Positions 1 through 11,549 of a stretch of DNA of 64,000 nucleotides are shown one piece after another. Origin of the DNA: Spongilla lacustris (Eukaryota; Porifera; Demospongiae; Spongillida; Spongillidae). Every line of letters starts with the position of its first letter. Within the stretch, counting starts at the first letter, position 1. The DNA lies in NCBI GenBank assembly GCA_949361645.1, contig OX442435.1, forward strand, positions 2,179,539 through 2,243,538. The letters run 5' to 3'. The position numbers and the translations under genes were made by a program. A model generated the notes under the pieces. The model searched no databases and was not told where the DNA came from. It saw only the letters and a program-made list of their open reading frames with translations.

Positions 1-830
1 ATATGTAAAAGTATACATGTAAAGGTGTGTAGGTGTGTACAGGTGTAGATATGTAGGTGTACAGGTGTAGATATGTAGGTGTACAGGTGTAGATATGTAG
101 GTGTACGGGTGTAGATATGTAGGTGTACGGGTGTAGATATGTAGGTGTACAGGTGTAGATATGTAGGTGTATGGGTGTAGATATGTAGGTGTACGGGTGT
201 AGATATGTAGGTGTACAGGTGTAGATATGTAGGTGTACGGGTGTAGATATGTAGGCGTACAGGTATAGATATGTAGGTGTACAAGTGTAGATATGTAGGT
301 GTACGGGTGTAGATATGTAGGTGTATGGGTGTAGATATGTAGGTGTACGGGTGTAGATATGTAGGTGTACGGGTGTAGATATGTAGGTGTACGGGTGTAG
401 ATATGTAGATGTACGGGTGTAGATATGTAGGTAGATATGTAGGTGTACAGGTGTAGATATGTAGGTGTACGGGTGTAGATATGTAGGTGTACGGGTGTAG
501 ATATGTAGGTGTACAGGTGTAGATATGTAGGTGTACGGGTGTAGATATGTAGGTGTACAGGTATAGATATGTAGGTGTACGGGTGTAGATATGTAGGTGT
601 ACGGGTGTAGATATGTAGGTGTATGGGTGTAGATATGTAGGTGTACGGGTGTAGATATGTAGGTGTATGGGTGTAGATATGTAGGTGTACGGGTGTAGAT
701 ATGTAGATGTACGGGTGTAGATATGTAGGTAGATATGTAGGTAGATATGTAGGTGTACAGGTGTAGATATGTAGGTGTACAGGTGTAGATATGTAGGTGT
801 ACAGGTATAGATATGTAGGTGATTAGGTTT
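1..830. repeat. 22-bp minisatellite (GTGTAGATATGTAGGTGTAC-AG type)
   Basis: About 36 tandem copies of a 22-bp unit, GTGTAGATATGTAGGTGTAC plus AG or GG, run from near the left edge to about 830. Variants differ mainly at the ACAG/ACGG/ATGG position. A few truncated units read GTAGATATGTAG. The array probably lies in an intron of the TRIO/kalirin-like gene that starts off the window. Confidence 0.95.
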
Positions 831-1654
831 ACATGTGTACCCCACATAAGCTCTAGAGGTGTACCAGTGTATTGATGTAGTGTACATTCTCACATATGAT
901 ATAAATGGGGATAGTGTCCAGCAAAATCACCCTTGGTTGGAAATCACTATACAAATTGTACTTTGTACAAGTCAATACACTTCTCATGAGTACTCCATCT
1001 GTGTGCCTTATCTAATTTTGCTGCCACAGTATAAAGGATGAAACCCTCTCGGTTAAAATTTCACCTACATGTACATCTATGTACAAGTGTCAGAACACTT
1101 CAACAAATTCGGTGTGCGCATAGAGCTATCCAGTAGCTTGCCGAAGTATTTAGATTTCTGGCTTACATGCTATTTGAGGAAGTGTATGCAAAATTTCTTA
1201 CAAGTGCTAAATATGTACATAATTAAAACATACCAGCCACTGACCAGTAGCCTATATACCACCATGTAGCTCATAGGACATCCTTCACAAACATGCCGTT
1301 GTGTAGGGCATTTTGTTAGACCTACTCTGTACAGTTGATGTGTGTGGTGGAGTGCTTTATGATGATTTACTTGTTGGAAGGATGGATTCACGCTTCATGA
1401 ATCCTCCTTCCCTCATATCAAACTGCATGGTCTGCAAATCGTTACAAGTCCCCAATTGATCTAAAACACACCTCACATTACATAGCCTGTGCGTGTATTT
1501 GTGTTTCTGACACTGTACAGTATCTACATATGCATGTTCTTTTAAATTTTTTTTAAAATTATATGCATGTGTGTGTTAGCTGTGCAAGGTCAGTAAGACC
1601 ACAATTACCTGGTTCTGGTGCCTCCCTCCTCCCCCTGCCCTCCCCCATTCAAAG
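831..1654. other. Non-coding, probably intron
   Basis: No coding exon recognised. The stretch ends in a C/T-rich tract and the AG acceptor at 1653-1654 that opens the first visible TRIO-like exon. Short open frames here have no recognisable domain and no matching splice signals. Confidence 0.6.
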
Positions 1655-2637
1655 GACATGCACCGCTCTACCCAGAAGGCTGGCATGTCCACCCCTAACC
1701 TGGAGAAGGCCCTCGAGCTGATGCAGGATGTGCCCAAGAGGGCCAATGACGCCATGACTCTCAGCATGATATGCGGGTACGACGGGAACATCCACGCCCA
1801 AGGCCAGATCATTCTACAGGTTTGTAGGTCCCCCTGTATGTCCTCCCCCTGTGTGTCTTCCCCCTGTGTGTCCTCCCACCTCCCCCTGTGTGTCCTCCCC
1901 CCCCCTCCCCCCCTGTGTGTCCTCCCCCCTTCCCCTGTGTGTCCCCCTGTACACAATGTACTTGTAGCTGTGTGTACAGGTGTGTTTCCTTCCAAACATG
2001 TATAATGTAGTACATGTACATGTGTACATCAGATGTTGGTTGTTATGTATGAGGGTGGAGTGTGAGTGTGTGCATGTGTATGTACATGCATGTGTACAAC
2101 AATGTATGTGTGTATATGCATGCATGTGTGTATATGCAGGTACATGTGCAAGTTCCCCCCCCCCCCCCCCCCCCATTATGCACAATGAAATGTGTGCTTT
2201 TGGGAACAGTTTTTAATACATACACATGTATGTATTATGTATGGCCCATACCTTATATGTACCTTATAGGTACCTTATATGTACCTTATATTTACCTTAC
2301 ACGTACCTTACATGTACACAGGATGAGTTTAATGTGAGCGAGCGAGGGAGATGGGTGGGCATGGTCAAAAGGCAGCTGTTCCTCCTGGACCAGAAGATCG
2401 TCATCACCAAGGAGAAGGACGCAGATGGTCTATACCTCTACAAGGACCAGCTCAAGATTCAGAACCTCACTCTGACAGAGAAGGAGGGAGACTATCCCTG
2501 TGGCTTTGCTTTGGGGACTGGGCCCATAGGGAACTGGGACCAGTACTACCTTCTGGAGGCTAGCTCCCCAGAGAAGAAGCAGCAGTGGGTGCTTGCCATT
2601 AAGGACATGCTGAACCAGCAGTTTGAACTGTTGAAAG
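1655..2637 (+). other. DH C-terminus and PH domain exons
   Basis: Exon 1655-1819 encodes KAGMSTPNLEKALELMQDVP then KRANDAM, the last helix of a DH (RhoGEF) domain in the style of the second TRIO/kalirin GEF unit. It continues into the PH start, GYDGNIHAQGQIILQ. Exon 2322-2637 carries the rest of PH: QLFLLDQKIVITKE strands, DQLKIQNLTLTEKE, and the closing helix with the invariant Trp (KKQQWVLAIKDML). In the family this DH-PH pair drives nucleotide exchange on Rho-type GTPases. The intron between them holds microsatellite DNA and a C15+ run. Confidence 0.9.
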
Positions 2638-2661
2638 GTACAGTGTGCATTGCGAGTGTGT

Positions 2662-2701
<40 letters not shown>

Positions 2702-5287
2702 TTGTGTGTGTATGTGTATGTGTGTGTATGTGTGTATATGTGTGTGCCATGTCAGTGTGTGTGTGCATATGTGCATATGTGAATGTACATATGAGTGCAT
2801 CTCTGTATGTGTACATTGGTATACATGTATGTATTTATGTACATGTATGTAGCTGTAGCTGCAGTGCGTACATGTACTTGTGATCACATGGTGTGACAAT
2901 CTTCACTTGCAGCTCTTAGCAAGCCGACTAAAGACACATTTGGAAGTCCAAGGTGTGTGTACATGTATACGCACATATACAGGTGTATATGTGTGTGTAG
3001 GAGTGTGTAGGAGCAGGTGTACATGTGTGTAGGAGCAGGTGTACATGGGTGTAGGAGCAGGTGTACGTGTGTGTAGGAGCTGGTGTACGTGTGTGTAGGA
3101 GCAGGTGTACATGTGTGTAGGAGCAGGTGTACATGTGTGTAGGAGCAGGTGTACGTGTGTGTAGGAGCAGGTGTACGTGTGTGTAGGAGCTGGTGTACAT
3201 GTGTGTAGGAGTAGGTGTACGTGTCACCTGTGGATGACTTATTTGATATCTCCCATGTGTAGGTTACTACCCTCAAAGACAGCCAGCATCGCCTTCAGTG
3301 ATGATTCTGATGATGACTTCAGTGATCCCTCATCACCTGATCCTATCAACTGCAGGGCACAACGCTCCATGTCCACCCCACAGGTGAGCTACATTGTACA
3401 TGTGTGTACATGTGTGTACATGTGTGTACATGTGTGTACATGTGTGTACATGTGTGTACATGTGTGTACATGTGTGTACATGTGTGTACATGTGTGTACA
3501 TGTGTGTACATGTGTGTACATGTGTGTACATGTGTGTACATGTGCGTACGTGTGTCTCCATCATGGCACTTTTACGTGCGCTCTTATGGCTCCTTGGTTT
3601 CTTTGAGCACTACAGTGTAGGCCTACATGTATATAAGTAGTGGCCATAATAAGTACCGTAACATGCGTAGCGATGACTTGTATGTGCCACGCAACTATTG
3701 AAATACTCCTACGCAAGTGCTTATGCTTTATCTACGCCATAGAATTTATTCATCTAACATATAAATGGCATAATTTACAAAATATCTCGCAGATCCAATC
3801 CTGATAGTAGCTTTCGTAAGTGGTCAGGTGTGGTTTGTGATGTCTATCTGGGCATGTGGAAGTTGCATAAAGTTCTGCTGTAGCTTATGGTTTAAAACGC
3901 TACTGTACTCCCACTAATACTGTACTCCCACTAATACTGTACTCCCACTAATACTGTACGCCAACGTTAATTGCATGTGATGCATACATGTGTACGTTTT
4001 TGTGACTGCTACTGTACATGATGGAGTTCAGTTGTGTGTGTCGTCTGTGTCACGTGATCTGTGTCATGTGATCTGTGTCACATGATCTGTGTCATGTGAT
4101 CTGTATCATTTGATTTGTGTCGTGTAATCTGTGTCACATGATGTGTGTCATGTGATCCGTGTCATGTGATCTGTCTCTACCTTTGGTCCAGGCATTGGAG
4201 CACGCAGAACTCAAAGGTGTCCACTCCTCCCCCACCTTCAGAATCCAACAGCCTGACCTCTACGTGGTGGAGGAGGACTGTGCCCCAGCCAAGGAGGACG
4301 AGGGCATCCTCTACCTCCACAAGGGGCAGGTGTACAAGATCTCCAACCGCTCCAGCCACCAGTGGTGGTACGGTCACCTGATAAGGGACGCCGTGCCCAG
4401 CAAGGGCATGCCTGGGCAGGCTGGGTGGATAGCCCAGTCATTTGTGGGGAAGTTTACCGGCGAACTTAATTCAGAAGAGACGGCGATTGCCAGGGCACTA
4501 AACAGCCGTAAGGATTGTGTGATTTCACATAATGTAGCCCTTTGCCTATATGAACTAAAGTTAAACCATGTAGTGTAGGCATTGTACCTACATGTAGGTG
4601 TGTGCATGTACTTTGAATGAACTTGTTGCTATCGTCACCATTGTCTTTCAGTTTCATCTCCCAAGAAAGCACTGAAATATGTCACGTCACCAGTAAGGTG
4701 AGCGTGTGTGGATGGGAGGAGTCTAAGAAGAGGTTTGGGGTGTGGTTCAAAATGACAACACTGGAGTTGGCTCCAGGTGGCACAGGGGGCGTGGCCTAAC
4801 ATGAGCTGTCACTACCTCTCATGTTCAGGCCATTCAGCCACACCTTCAATGCTGGAGGTGCCGCCAAGAAGAGTGACCTGCACACCTATAGCACAGCAGG
4901 GGCCAAGAGGCTTGACCTCCATAAGAAGCTGCAGATGACCAGCAGCGCAAACTACCAAGAAGATTTTAGCAAAAGACTGTCCTGCCCTAGTCCCATCAGG
5001 GAAAAGGTATGTGTGCTATGGGTTTGTGCATGTGTGCTAAGGGTGTGTACGTGTACTCATCCACTTATAATGAACTGTTGATAAATTTAAAAAAAAAATG
5101 CAATAATCTAATTGCTTTTTTTTGCCTACTGATCCTTTATGTATACATGTACATGTAATATTACAGCACCAACTGATGAAAATTCAAATGTATATACATG
5201 TACATAATGTATATACATGTACATATCGCCATTGTCATTTTGTTCATTACACTTCCATATGTGAAATGGAAAATCAAACTTCTTTCC

Positions 5288-5330
<43 letters not shown>

Positions 5331-8300
5331 TGCAGACTTCGGTCATATTGCAGCACCTCTCCAATGAGACTGTCATCGCTGGGAGAACTGTGCACTTCAA
5401 GTGTGAGGTGACCAAGGGGGTTCCCCCTCCCACGGTGGTGTGGACCAAGGACGGCCTCCCACTGAACATTGACAGAGCCTTCTGCAGTGAGGGAGGGGAG
5501 ACGTGCATCCTCAAGATCACCGAAGTTGGCCGGTCCGATGAAGGAATGTACACGTGTACCATCAAGAACGGTACTGGAAAGGATCTGACCTCATCGGCCA
5601 AATTGACTGTTCTTAGTAAGAGCATATGTACCAAATGGGACTGTAATATGATTCAACACTCTAATGGTACTCCCAATTTGATCATGTGACCACATCATGC
5701 TGTTCATGTGACCACATCATGCTGTTCATGTGACCACAGCATGCTGCTCATGCGACCACAGCGTGCTGCTCATTTCACCACAGCATGCTGCTCATGTGAC
5801 CACAGCATGCTGATCATGTGACCACATCGTGCTGCTCATGTGACCACATTGTGCTGCTCATGTGACCACATCATGCTGCTCATGTGACCACATCATGCTG
5901 CTCATGTGACCTTAACAAACTGGTGACATCCTTAGGTGCTCCTGGGCCTCCATCGAAGCCACATGTCCGACTGTTGACGTCTACATCGGTGAGCCTCAGT
6001 TGGACTCCGCCCACATGGGATGGCCACTCCCCCATCACTCTGTATGTCATGGAATGTATGGAGGGTGGAGACACATGGAGCACCCTTATGAGAAGAGTCA
6101 CCGAACCCAATGCTGTAGTGGATGACCTTGTACCAGGAGCAGAATACGTGTTCAGAGTGATGGCAGGTGGGCATTATATTGAGTAACTGGGCATGTATTC
6201 AGAGTGATGGCAGGTGGGCATTATATTGAGTAACTGGGCATGTGTTCAGAGTGATGGCAGGAGGGCATTGTTGTATAAACAAGACATGATCACAAATAAG
6301 CAAGAGCCTCAAGTTCAGGTTGTTGAGATAACCTACATGTTATGTATAATAACATAAGTCACTTAATTACGGTATCACGACACCAATTAAAACTAACCAA
6401 TTTAGCATATGCTTCAACACAAACAGAGCTACATGTACATGTACATTGTGAATCTTTGTCAAGCATACAAAACTTATCCTAACTCATTCATACTCGAACT
6501 TTTTGGATGTTGTAATGGGTGTAGTTGTGCATGCATGTTTGTATACATGTAGCATGTATTAGTCACAGTGTATAATACACTATATTTTTATAATAGTATT
6601 ATATAATACACATACACCACGAATTCTGAATATTATTATTTTTATACATAATACCGGGGTAATCAGAAGCAGGATTGGTAATATGATAAAAATCATTTAT
6701 TGCCAAATGTCGTTAACTGGGCTGGTGGTGTGTTTGTCTTGTCAATGATTCCGATGGTGTTTGGGGTTCAAGGTATACGTACAACATGTATGTGGGGGCG
6801 TAGTTCATCGTAGTAACATTATGTGCAATTGAATGTCTTTAATAACTTAATCTCTTCAGGAAATGCGATTGGCTTCAGTGAGGCGGGGCCTTCCTCAGAC
6901 AAGGTTAGGATGGCCAAGTCCTCCACCACCATGGAAGGGATGTTCTCCTCAGACCCCTTTGAGGAGCAGTACTCTCTGCTGGATGAGATAGCGAGGTCAG
7001 TTACATATGGCATTGGGACGATGGAAAGGGGAGGAGGTCCCTGTATTGATGATAATGCAGGTGTCATTGTAGAAGTTGTAATTAGATATTCATGTTGTAC
7101 CACGTGACCCCGCCCCCTATGATGATTATTCATGTCTTGCAACAACGTGTGTGACTAGGTGCAGTTACAATCGATAGCAATCCTCCGACGAATAGTAGTA
7201 GCCAGGAAATGAGCGGCAAAAGCGGTGATAGGAAGTAGTTCTTTAAAGTCATGTCACCACGTGCTTCTTAATTGCACCAATCATGTATGTAGACTAGTAC
7301 ATGTAAATGACACTTGATCAAGAGTCTGCATATGGATTATAGTCAGTTTTGTATTGTGTGTTATTTACATAATATTATACATACATACATGTATATACAT
7401 ATACCGGTATCCATGTACATGTGTTATTTGAGTAAGGTAAAACGGAAAACTCTCAAGATCTGTATGGCAAGTGTGCACATGATTGCATGTACACAAAGGA
7501 TCAAACACTTATCAGCTGGGAGTTGAAAGCTGTCTCCACCCGCCTCCCATACACACACACTCCCCCTCTACCAACAGAGGTCAGTTCAGTGTGGTCAGGG
7601 AGTGCCAACACAACACAACACGGCAGATCTATGCGGCCAAGCTAGTCCCCATCCAAGTTGGCCACGCCCACGCACAGCATGAGCTCCAGATGCTCAGCAA
7701 ACTGGCCCACCCAAACATCATACAGATAGCAGCTGCCTACATGACCAGTGACCACTACATCCTCATCTTCCAAAAGTGAGCATACTACGTGGGGAATGGC
7801 CGTAGGGTTACCGTGCCAACAGCCAGGGTTACCATGCCTATATTTTATGGAATACTTGCATATATGTATGCCCCTTCCAACAGGATGCAAGCAGTGAATC
7901 TCTTTGAGTTCTTCATTCTCCATAACTGCCTCTCGATGCAGTCAGCTTCTAGCTCGTGTGCTCAGATCTTCGATGTCCTCGACTACCTTCACAACTTTAA
8001 AATTGCCCACCTAGACATTAGAGTAAGAGAAGGGGGTGGAGAGGGTGGAGTGTGGAGAGAGGGGAGGGAGGGTCCATAGAGTGGGTGGTGTTAATCTATT
8101 TTCCTTTTTTAGCCTGAAAACATCCTCACTGTTGAACACCCAGACAGCCAGGTTCCAATAATAAAACTGATCCATTTTGAGAGGGCAAACCACATCGACC
8201 AGAACAGCACCCTGATTGTCCAGATAATGGATGACTATTTGGATTACCATGGTAACCATTAAGTGTGCTCCTGCCCACCTCCCCACTACACCTCTCCTCT

Positions 8301-9640
8301 CACTCCCCCAGCTCCTGAGCTCATCAGTGGTGAAGCAGCCACTTTGTCTGCTGATATGTGGTCTATGGGTGTCCTCATCTTCACTCTGTAAGTCCCCCAG
8401 GGTACAGTGGTACTGTTGGTACACAGGAAATATAGTGTAGAGTTGTTGATGTTGTAGGAGATGAAGGGAAGGTGATGGAGAGAGAAGGATGGGATGGACA
8501 AGGGGAATGGTGGAGGGAATTTAGTGGAAGGATAAGACATAGCGGGGAAGGTAATGTAGCATTGTGCATTATTTGGAGTCCCTCCCTGTGACCACAGCCT
8601 CAGTGGTGGCTCACCCTTCCTTGTGGAATCGCAGGACCTTACCCGGGATAACATCAAAAGTGCACGCTACTCCTTACCATCAAAGTACTTCAATGAACAC
8701 ACCAAAGATCTCATCTCCAAGCTGCTCGTGAAAGATGGCAGGTGGGCAGAAGGGGGGGGGGGGGGAGGCAAGTGGTAAATTTATGTGTACTCACACCTCT
8801 GCACTCGCACATACACAGAAAACGCCTCACAGCATCACAATGTCTGGCACATCCCTGGGTGGACAGTACGACACAGAGAAGTTCAGAGCTGTTGAATATA
8901 GCCAGGCTCAAGTCTCACATGTCCAGTAAAAAATGGCAGGTGTGTGTAGTGTACATGTTTGAGTTTACAACTAGTAGGAAGGGGGAATGGTCTCGTTTGC
9001 CTCAAACATTGTGTCTGTTGTAATATAATGAAAAGGTCTGATAGTGCATCAACAGATTTGTGTACACATTATATTTGAAATACAATGTGTGGATGGGGAG
9101 GCTGTGCATGTGTGGATGGGAGGTTGTGCATGTGTGGAGGGAGGTTGTGCATGTGTGGATGGGAGGTTGTGCATGCGTGGAGGGGAGGTTGTGCATGCGT
9201 GGAGGGGAGGTTGTGCATGTGTGGATGGGAGGTTGTGCATGTGTGGATGGGAGGTTGTGCATGCGTGGAGGGGAGGTTGTGCATGTGTGGAGGGAAAGTT
9301 GTGCATGTGTGGAGGGGAGGCTGTGCATGTGTGGAGGGGAGGTTGTGCATGTGTGGAGGGAAGGCTGTGCATGTGTGAAGGGAAGGTTGTGAATGTGTGG
9401 ATGGGAGGGAGTGTGAAGGACAATTAAAAGTATGAATAGTGTTCAATACATGCACAATACACAAGTACATGACATTGTAGACATGCACAAATTAGTCTGA
9501 CAAATTTAAAGACACTTTCCCCAATAATGACTGATGTGTATCATGGTCCATGATGTCCCTGTTAATTAAAATACCATTCTTCTCTCCTTCCCCAGAGTCC
9601 ACTTAATGCAAAACTGAGAGCCGCCGCCTTCAAAACCTAA
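1655..9640 (+). CDS. TRIO/kalirin-like RhoGEF-kinase, C-terminal part
   Basis: The last 896 codons of a TRIO/kalirin-family protein, which in animals is a Rho/Rac exchange factor with spectrin, DH-PH, SH3, Ig, FN3 and kinase parts. Seventeen exons join in frame with GT-AG borders: 1655-1819, 2322-2637, 2913-2952, 3263-3383, 4192-4507, 4652-4697, 4829-5006, 5336-5615, 5936-6166, 6860-6995, 7578-7775, 7884-8022, 8113-8251, 8312-8387, 8598-8741, 8819-8939 and 9596-9640 (stop TAA). Domain order is end of DH, PH, Ser-rich acidic linker, SH3, Ig, FN3, kinase. The 5' part, including most of DH, lies off the window. The kinase keeps the AAK lysine and HLD aspartate but has HFE for DFG, so catalysis is doubtful. 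Exon borders were read by eye; the two short linker exons (2913-2952, 4652-4697) are the least certain. Confidence 0.92.
2655..2760. repeat. (GT)n microsatellite in intron
   Basis: Nearly pure GT/GTAT dinucleotide tract directly after the PH-exon donor. Confidence 0.9.
2990..3230. repeat. 22-bp minisatellite (GTGTACATGTGTGTAGGAGC-AG)
   Basis: About ten 22-bp units in an intron of the TRIO-like gene. Variants are ACAT/ACGT and GCAG/GCTG. The unit is unrelated to the one at 1-830 except for general GT richness. Confidence 0.92.
3390..3548. repeat. 10-bp minisatellite (TGTGTGTACA)
   Basis: About 15 almost identical copies of TGTGTGTACA begin a few bases after the donor at 3384. Alternating purine-pyrimidine sequence can in principle adopt Z-DNA. 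Confidence 0.95.
3900..3960. repeat. Short 17-bp tandem repeat
   Basis: Three copies of TACTGTACTCCCACTAA and a partial fourth, in the intron between 3383 and 4192. Confidence 0.85.
4037..4182. repeat. 14-bp tandem repeat (GTGTCATGTGATCT)
   Basis: About ten 14-bp units alternating CACGTGATCT, CATGTGATCT and CACATGATCT. Several contain the E-box CACGTG or CATGTG. The array ends just before the SH3 exon acceptor. Confidence 0.88.
4192..4507 (+). other. SH3 domain exon
   Basis: Encodes an SH3 fold: LYVVEEDCAPAKEDEGILYL, then HKGQVYKI, a double-Trp QWWYGHL, and a closing GQAGWIAQSFVGKF. In TRIO/kalirin an SH3 follows each DH-PH unit. The donor GTAAGG at 4508 leaves phase 1, which the next short exon (4652-4697) restores. 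Confidence 0.88.
5286..5326. repeat. (CA)n microsatellite
   Basis: About 20 CA units in the intron just upstream of the Ig exon acceptor. Confidence 0.95.
5336..5615 (+). other. Ig (I-set) domain exon
   Basis: One exon encodes a complete I-set immunoglobulin domain: first Cys in VHFKCEV, Trp in VVWTKDG, and second Cys in DEGMYTCTIKN with the usual D-x-G-x-Y-x-C pattern. This matches the single Ig domain before FN3 and kinase in TRIO/kalirin. Confidence 0.92.
5688..5915. repeat. 22-bp minisatellite (CATGTGACCACATCATGCTG-CT)
   Basis: Ten 22-bp units fill almost the whole intron between the Ig exon and the first FN3 exon, up to about 20 bases before the acceptor. Confidence 0.95.
6151..6270. 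repeat. 47-bp tandem triplication spanning a splice donor
   Basis: A 47-bp unit containing the last 16 exonic bases and the donor of the FN3 exon is repeated twice perfectly (from 6151 and 6198) and partly a third time (6245). The third copy reads GCAGGAGG, losing the GT. Confidence 0.9.
6271..6859. other. Intron interior, no feature recognised
   Basis: AT-rich intron between the two FN3 exons. Nothing coding or repetitive beyond short ACATGT motifs. Confidence 0.6.
7578..8939 (+). other. Protein kinase-like domain, six exons, DFG changed to HFE
   Basis: Exons 7578-7775, 7884-8022, 8113-8251, 8312-8387, 8598-8741 and 8819-8939. Visible landmarks are the loop ARGQFSVV (first Gly is Ala), YAAKLV (VAIK lysine kept), HELQML (C-helix Glu), AHPNII, HLDIRPEN (catalytic Asp and Asn kept, usual Lys is Arg), IKLIHFE in the DFG position, APEL, DMWSMGVLIFTLLSGGSPF, and the C-lobe end RLTASQCLAHPW. 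The layout is that of the TRIO/DAPK/titin kinase group. Loss of the DFG Asp and of the first loop Gly suggests a pseudokinase. Confidence 0.9.
9085..9415. repeat. 22-bp minisatellite (GTGTGGATGGGAGGTTGTGC-AT)
   Basis: About 15 units of 22 bp, some of 21 bp, in the last intron of the TRIO-like gene. A shorter, diverged copy of the same array lies at 34850-34975 in the duplicated kinase pseudogene. Confidence 0.94.
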
Positions 9641-11460
9641 CACACGACATCATGTTTCAACTTTGTATGTGTGTATGCATGTGTGTGTTGTGTGTGGACT
9701 AACAGACTAGAAATAGCACAGAACACTTTTTGTTCAACTCAGTTCATCTCGAATACAACTTTGTATCATGCAGTCGTAATCCAGTTCTTCTAATTTCTTA
9801 AAACCGTCTGACGTACATCCCTTGTGATGTGATGATTCGCTGGTACAAGTGAGCCAGTGATGAACTGTTTGCATTGCTTCTTCATTGTAGAGGTGGAACC
9901 AGGTAGAAATGGCTACTTCTGCGTGCATGACACTAGGGCTTCCCTTGTATTATTGACATGTATAAATTGTGTACATGTATATATGTGTAGCTTTGTAGTG
10001 ACAAAAAAGTATGGTTTTCCAATATGATGCCCCCCCCCCCCCCCCCCCCCCCCCCCGCCACTGTGACAACAATAGAGGAGGCATGCTTCAAGGTGGATAC
10101 TATTTGTGAGTGGGTGACAGAGGGAGGAACAGGAAGGCCTGAGGAGGAGAGGTGTAGAGGATCAGCATTAATATTCAAAACAAGGGGTCAGGCCTTTCAA
10201 TGAGCAGACAAAGCGGTAGTACAAAGGTGGTTCATGGCTTGAGTCAGCAGTTCCTATCAATTGTAATCTACATGTACATGTATGGAGGAGGAGGAGCTCC
10301 AAAGGTTTAATCACATGTAAATCTACATGCGTACATGTACCAAAGATCAGCCACATACATGTACACAACCACCAGAATGAAGCAGTACATGCACATACAT
10401 GTATACCAGGTCATGTGACACCTGCTTCCAAATCACTAGACAAGGGGGAGGAGGATAGAAGGGGAACAAGAGGAGGCAGCTGATGGATTCCCTTGTGGTT
10501 TTTGTGGTTGAAGATGGGAAGCTTGTCTGTGAGTTATGTTTAATAGACCTAGCTAGCCATCCCCCCCTAACTGCAGCCCCTCCTTGCCACCTTGATGTTT
10601 AATCTATAGTACAAGCCTGATCGATACACTGATGCATGTATGAACTATTGTGCATATTTAAATTTATCGGTACTATACAATTACGTATCATTGCACTCAG
10701 CAGACTTTTAAAACGATTTTGCTAAAGCCAGCATATGTTGTCATAATTAATTTTATTTCTTTTTACAATGACAAAATATATGGCTATTTAATTTTTAGTC
10801 TACAGGGTGGCTGCAGCAGCCACATACTCATGACTTTAGGTATGCAGACCTCAGTTGGCCATTGATGGCTGGTCGGGGGGGGGGGGGGGGGGGGGGGGGG
10901 GCACTAATATGGATTAATGTTAAACAAAATAATATAACAGATGATGTAATTATAGCTATAACAATAGCGCACACATTGACACACTTTTGATCACGCATAG
11001 GCACAGACACACACACACCTGCTGGTTCAGGACATAGACTGGTGGCCCTCAGAAGGCAGCCTGCAGCTGACTTGCCCAAAACTCCACCTGATTCAATTGA
11101 TTCAACAGTGGTGTACGTGTAAAAGAAACATGCCGTGCTTCTTTTCGCAACCGTCATATGTTCTAATACTGAGATCTGCTACCAGTAGATACGATTGGTT
11201 CGCGTGTATATTACACAAGAGATGCTAGGTCACCGGGGACGACACCCATCACAACTTCATATATATTTTTTATGATAGGCTAGACTAGATGGACTTCTAT
11301 AGAGAGCGACGAACAAAGACACTACACAAATGCGTTGCTATACATACCGCTATATTGGGGCAGTGGGGACTGAAGGGACGGGATATAAGAATTAACAAAC
11401 TGGGTTCGAAGTACATGTAGAGCATAAATAATCATTCTATATCATCATCAATATACCTTT
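9641..11460. other. Intergenic region with homopolymer runs
   Basis: Downstream of the TRIO-like stop. Bases 9641-10070 are repeated, diverged, at about 35200-35480 and 36720-37130. A poly-C run of nearly 30 lies near 10028-10056 and a poly-G run near 10876-10901. No convincing coding exon. The open frame on the minus strand at 10828-11157 reads through the G run and is not supported. Confidence 0.6.
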
Positions 11461-11480
11461 GGCGTGCGCATGCGCAGTTA
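11460..11480. promoter_or_regulatory. NRF1-like palindromic motif
   Basis: TGCGCATGCGCA inside GCGTGCGCATGCGCAG, about 75 bp upstream of a possible first ATG (11550). This matches the NRF1 consensus that marks many animal housekeeping promoters. No TATA box was seen. Confidence 0.55.
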
Positions 11481-11549
11481 TCGTTACTAAAAAAAATAGC
11501 AGCATTTTATTTTGTTGTGCTCAGAGCTAGAGAAGCTCTTATCACCGCC

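Larger units (their letters stand above)
5936..6995 (+). other. FN3 domain exons plus linker
   Basis: Exons 5936-6166 and 6860-6995 join as APGPPSKPHVR, SVSLSWTPPTWDGHSPI, YVMECMEG, then VPGAEYVFRVMAG/NAIGFSE, the typical fibronectin type III pattern (PxxP start, SLSW, Y-x-F-R-V, N-x-x-G-x-S). The second exon continues into a Ser-rich linker ending at LLDEIAR just before the kinase glycine loop. Confidence 0.92.

Noticed and set aside
1809..2185. Several overlapping frames on both strands around 1.8-2.2 kb
   Set aside because: They cross the C-run and GT-rich intron between the DH and PH exons; only 1655-1819 is exonic.
9002..9488. Cys/Val/Gly-rich and His/Pro-rich frames of up to 139 codons
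   Set aside because: They translate the 22-bp repeat in the last intron of the TRIO-like gene.
10828..11157. 109-codon minus-strand frame with a hydrophobic segment
   Set aside because: It reads through a poly-G tract as poly-proline and has no splice or domain support.
11395..11425. GGGTTCGAA resembling a tRNA T-loop
   Set aside because: No matching acceptor, D or anticodon arms nearby.
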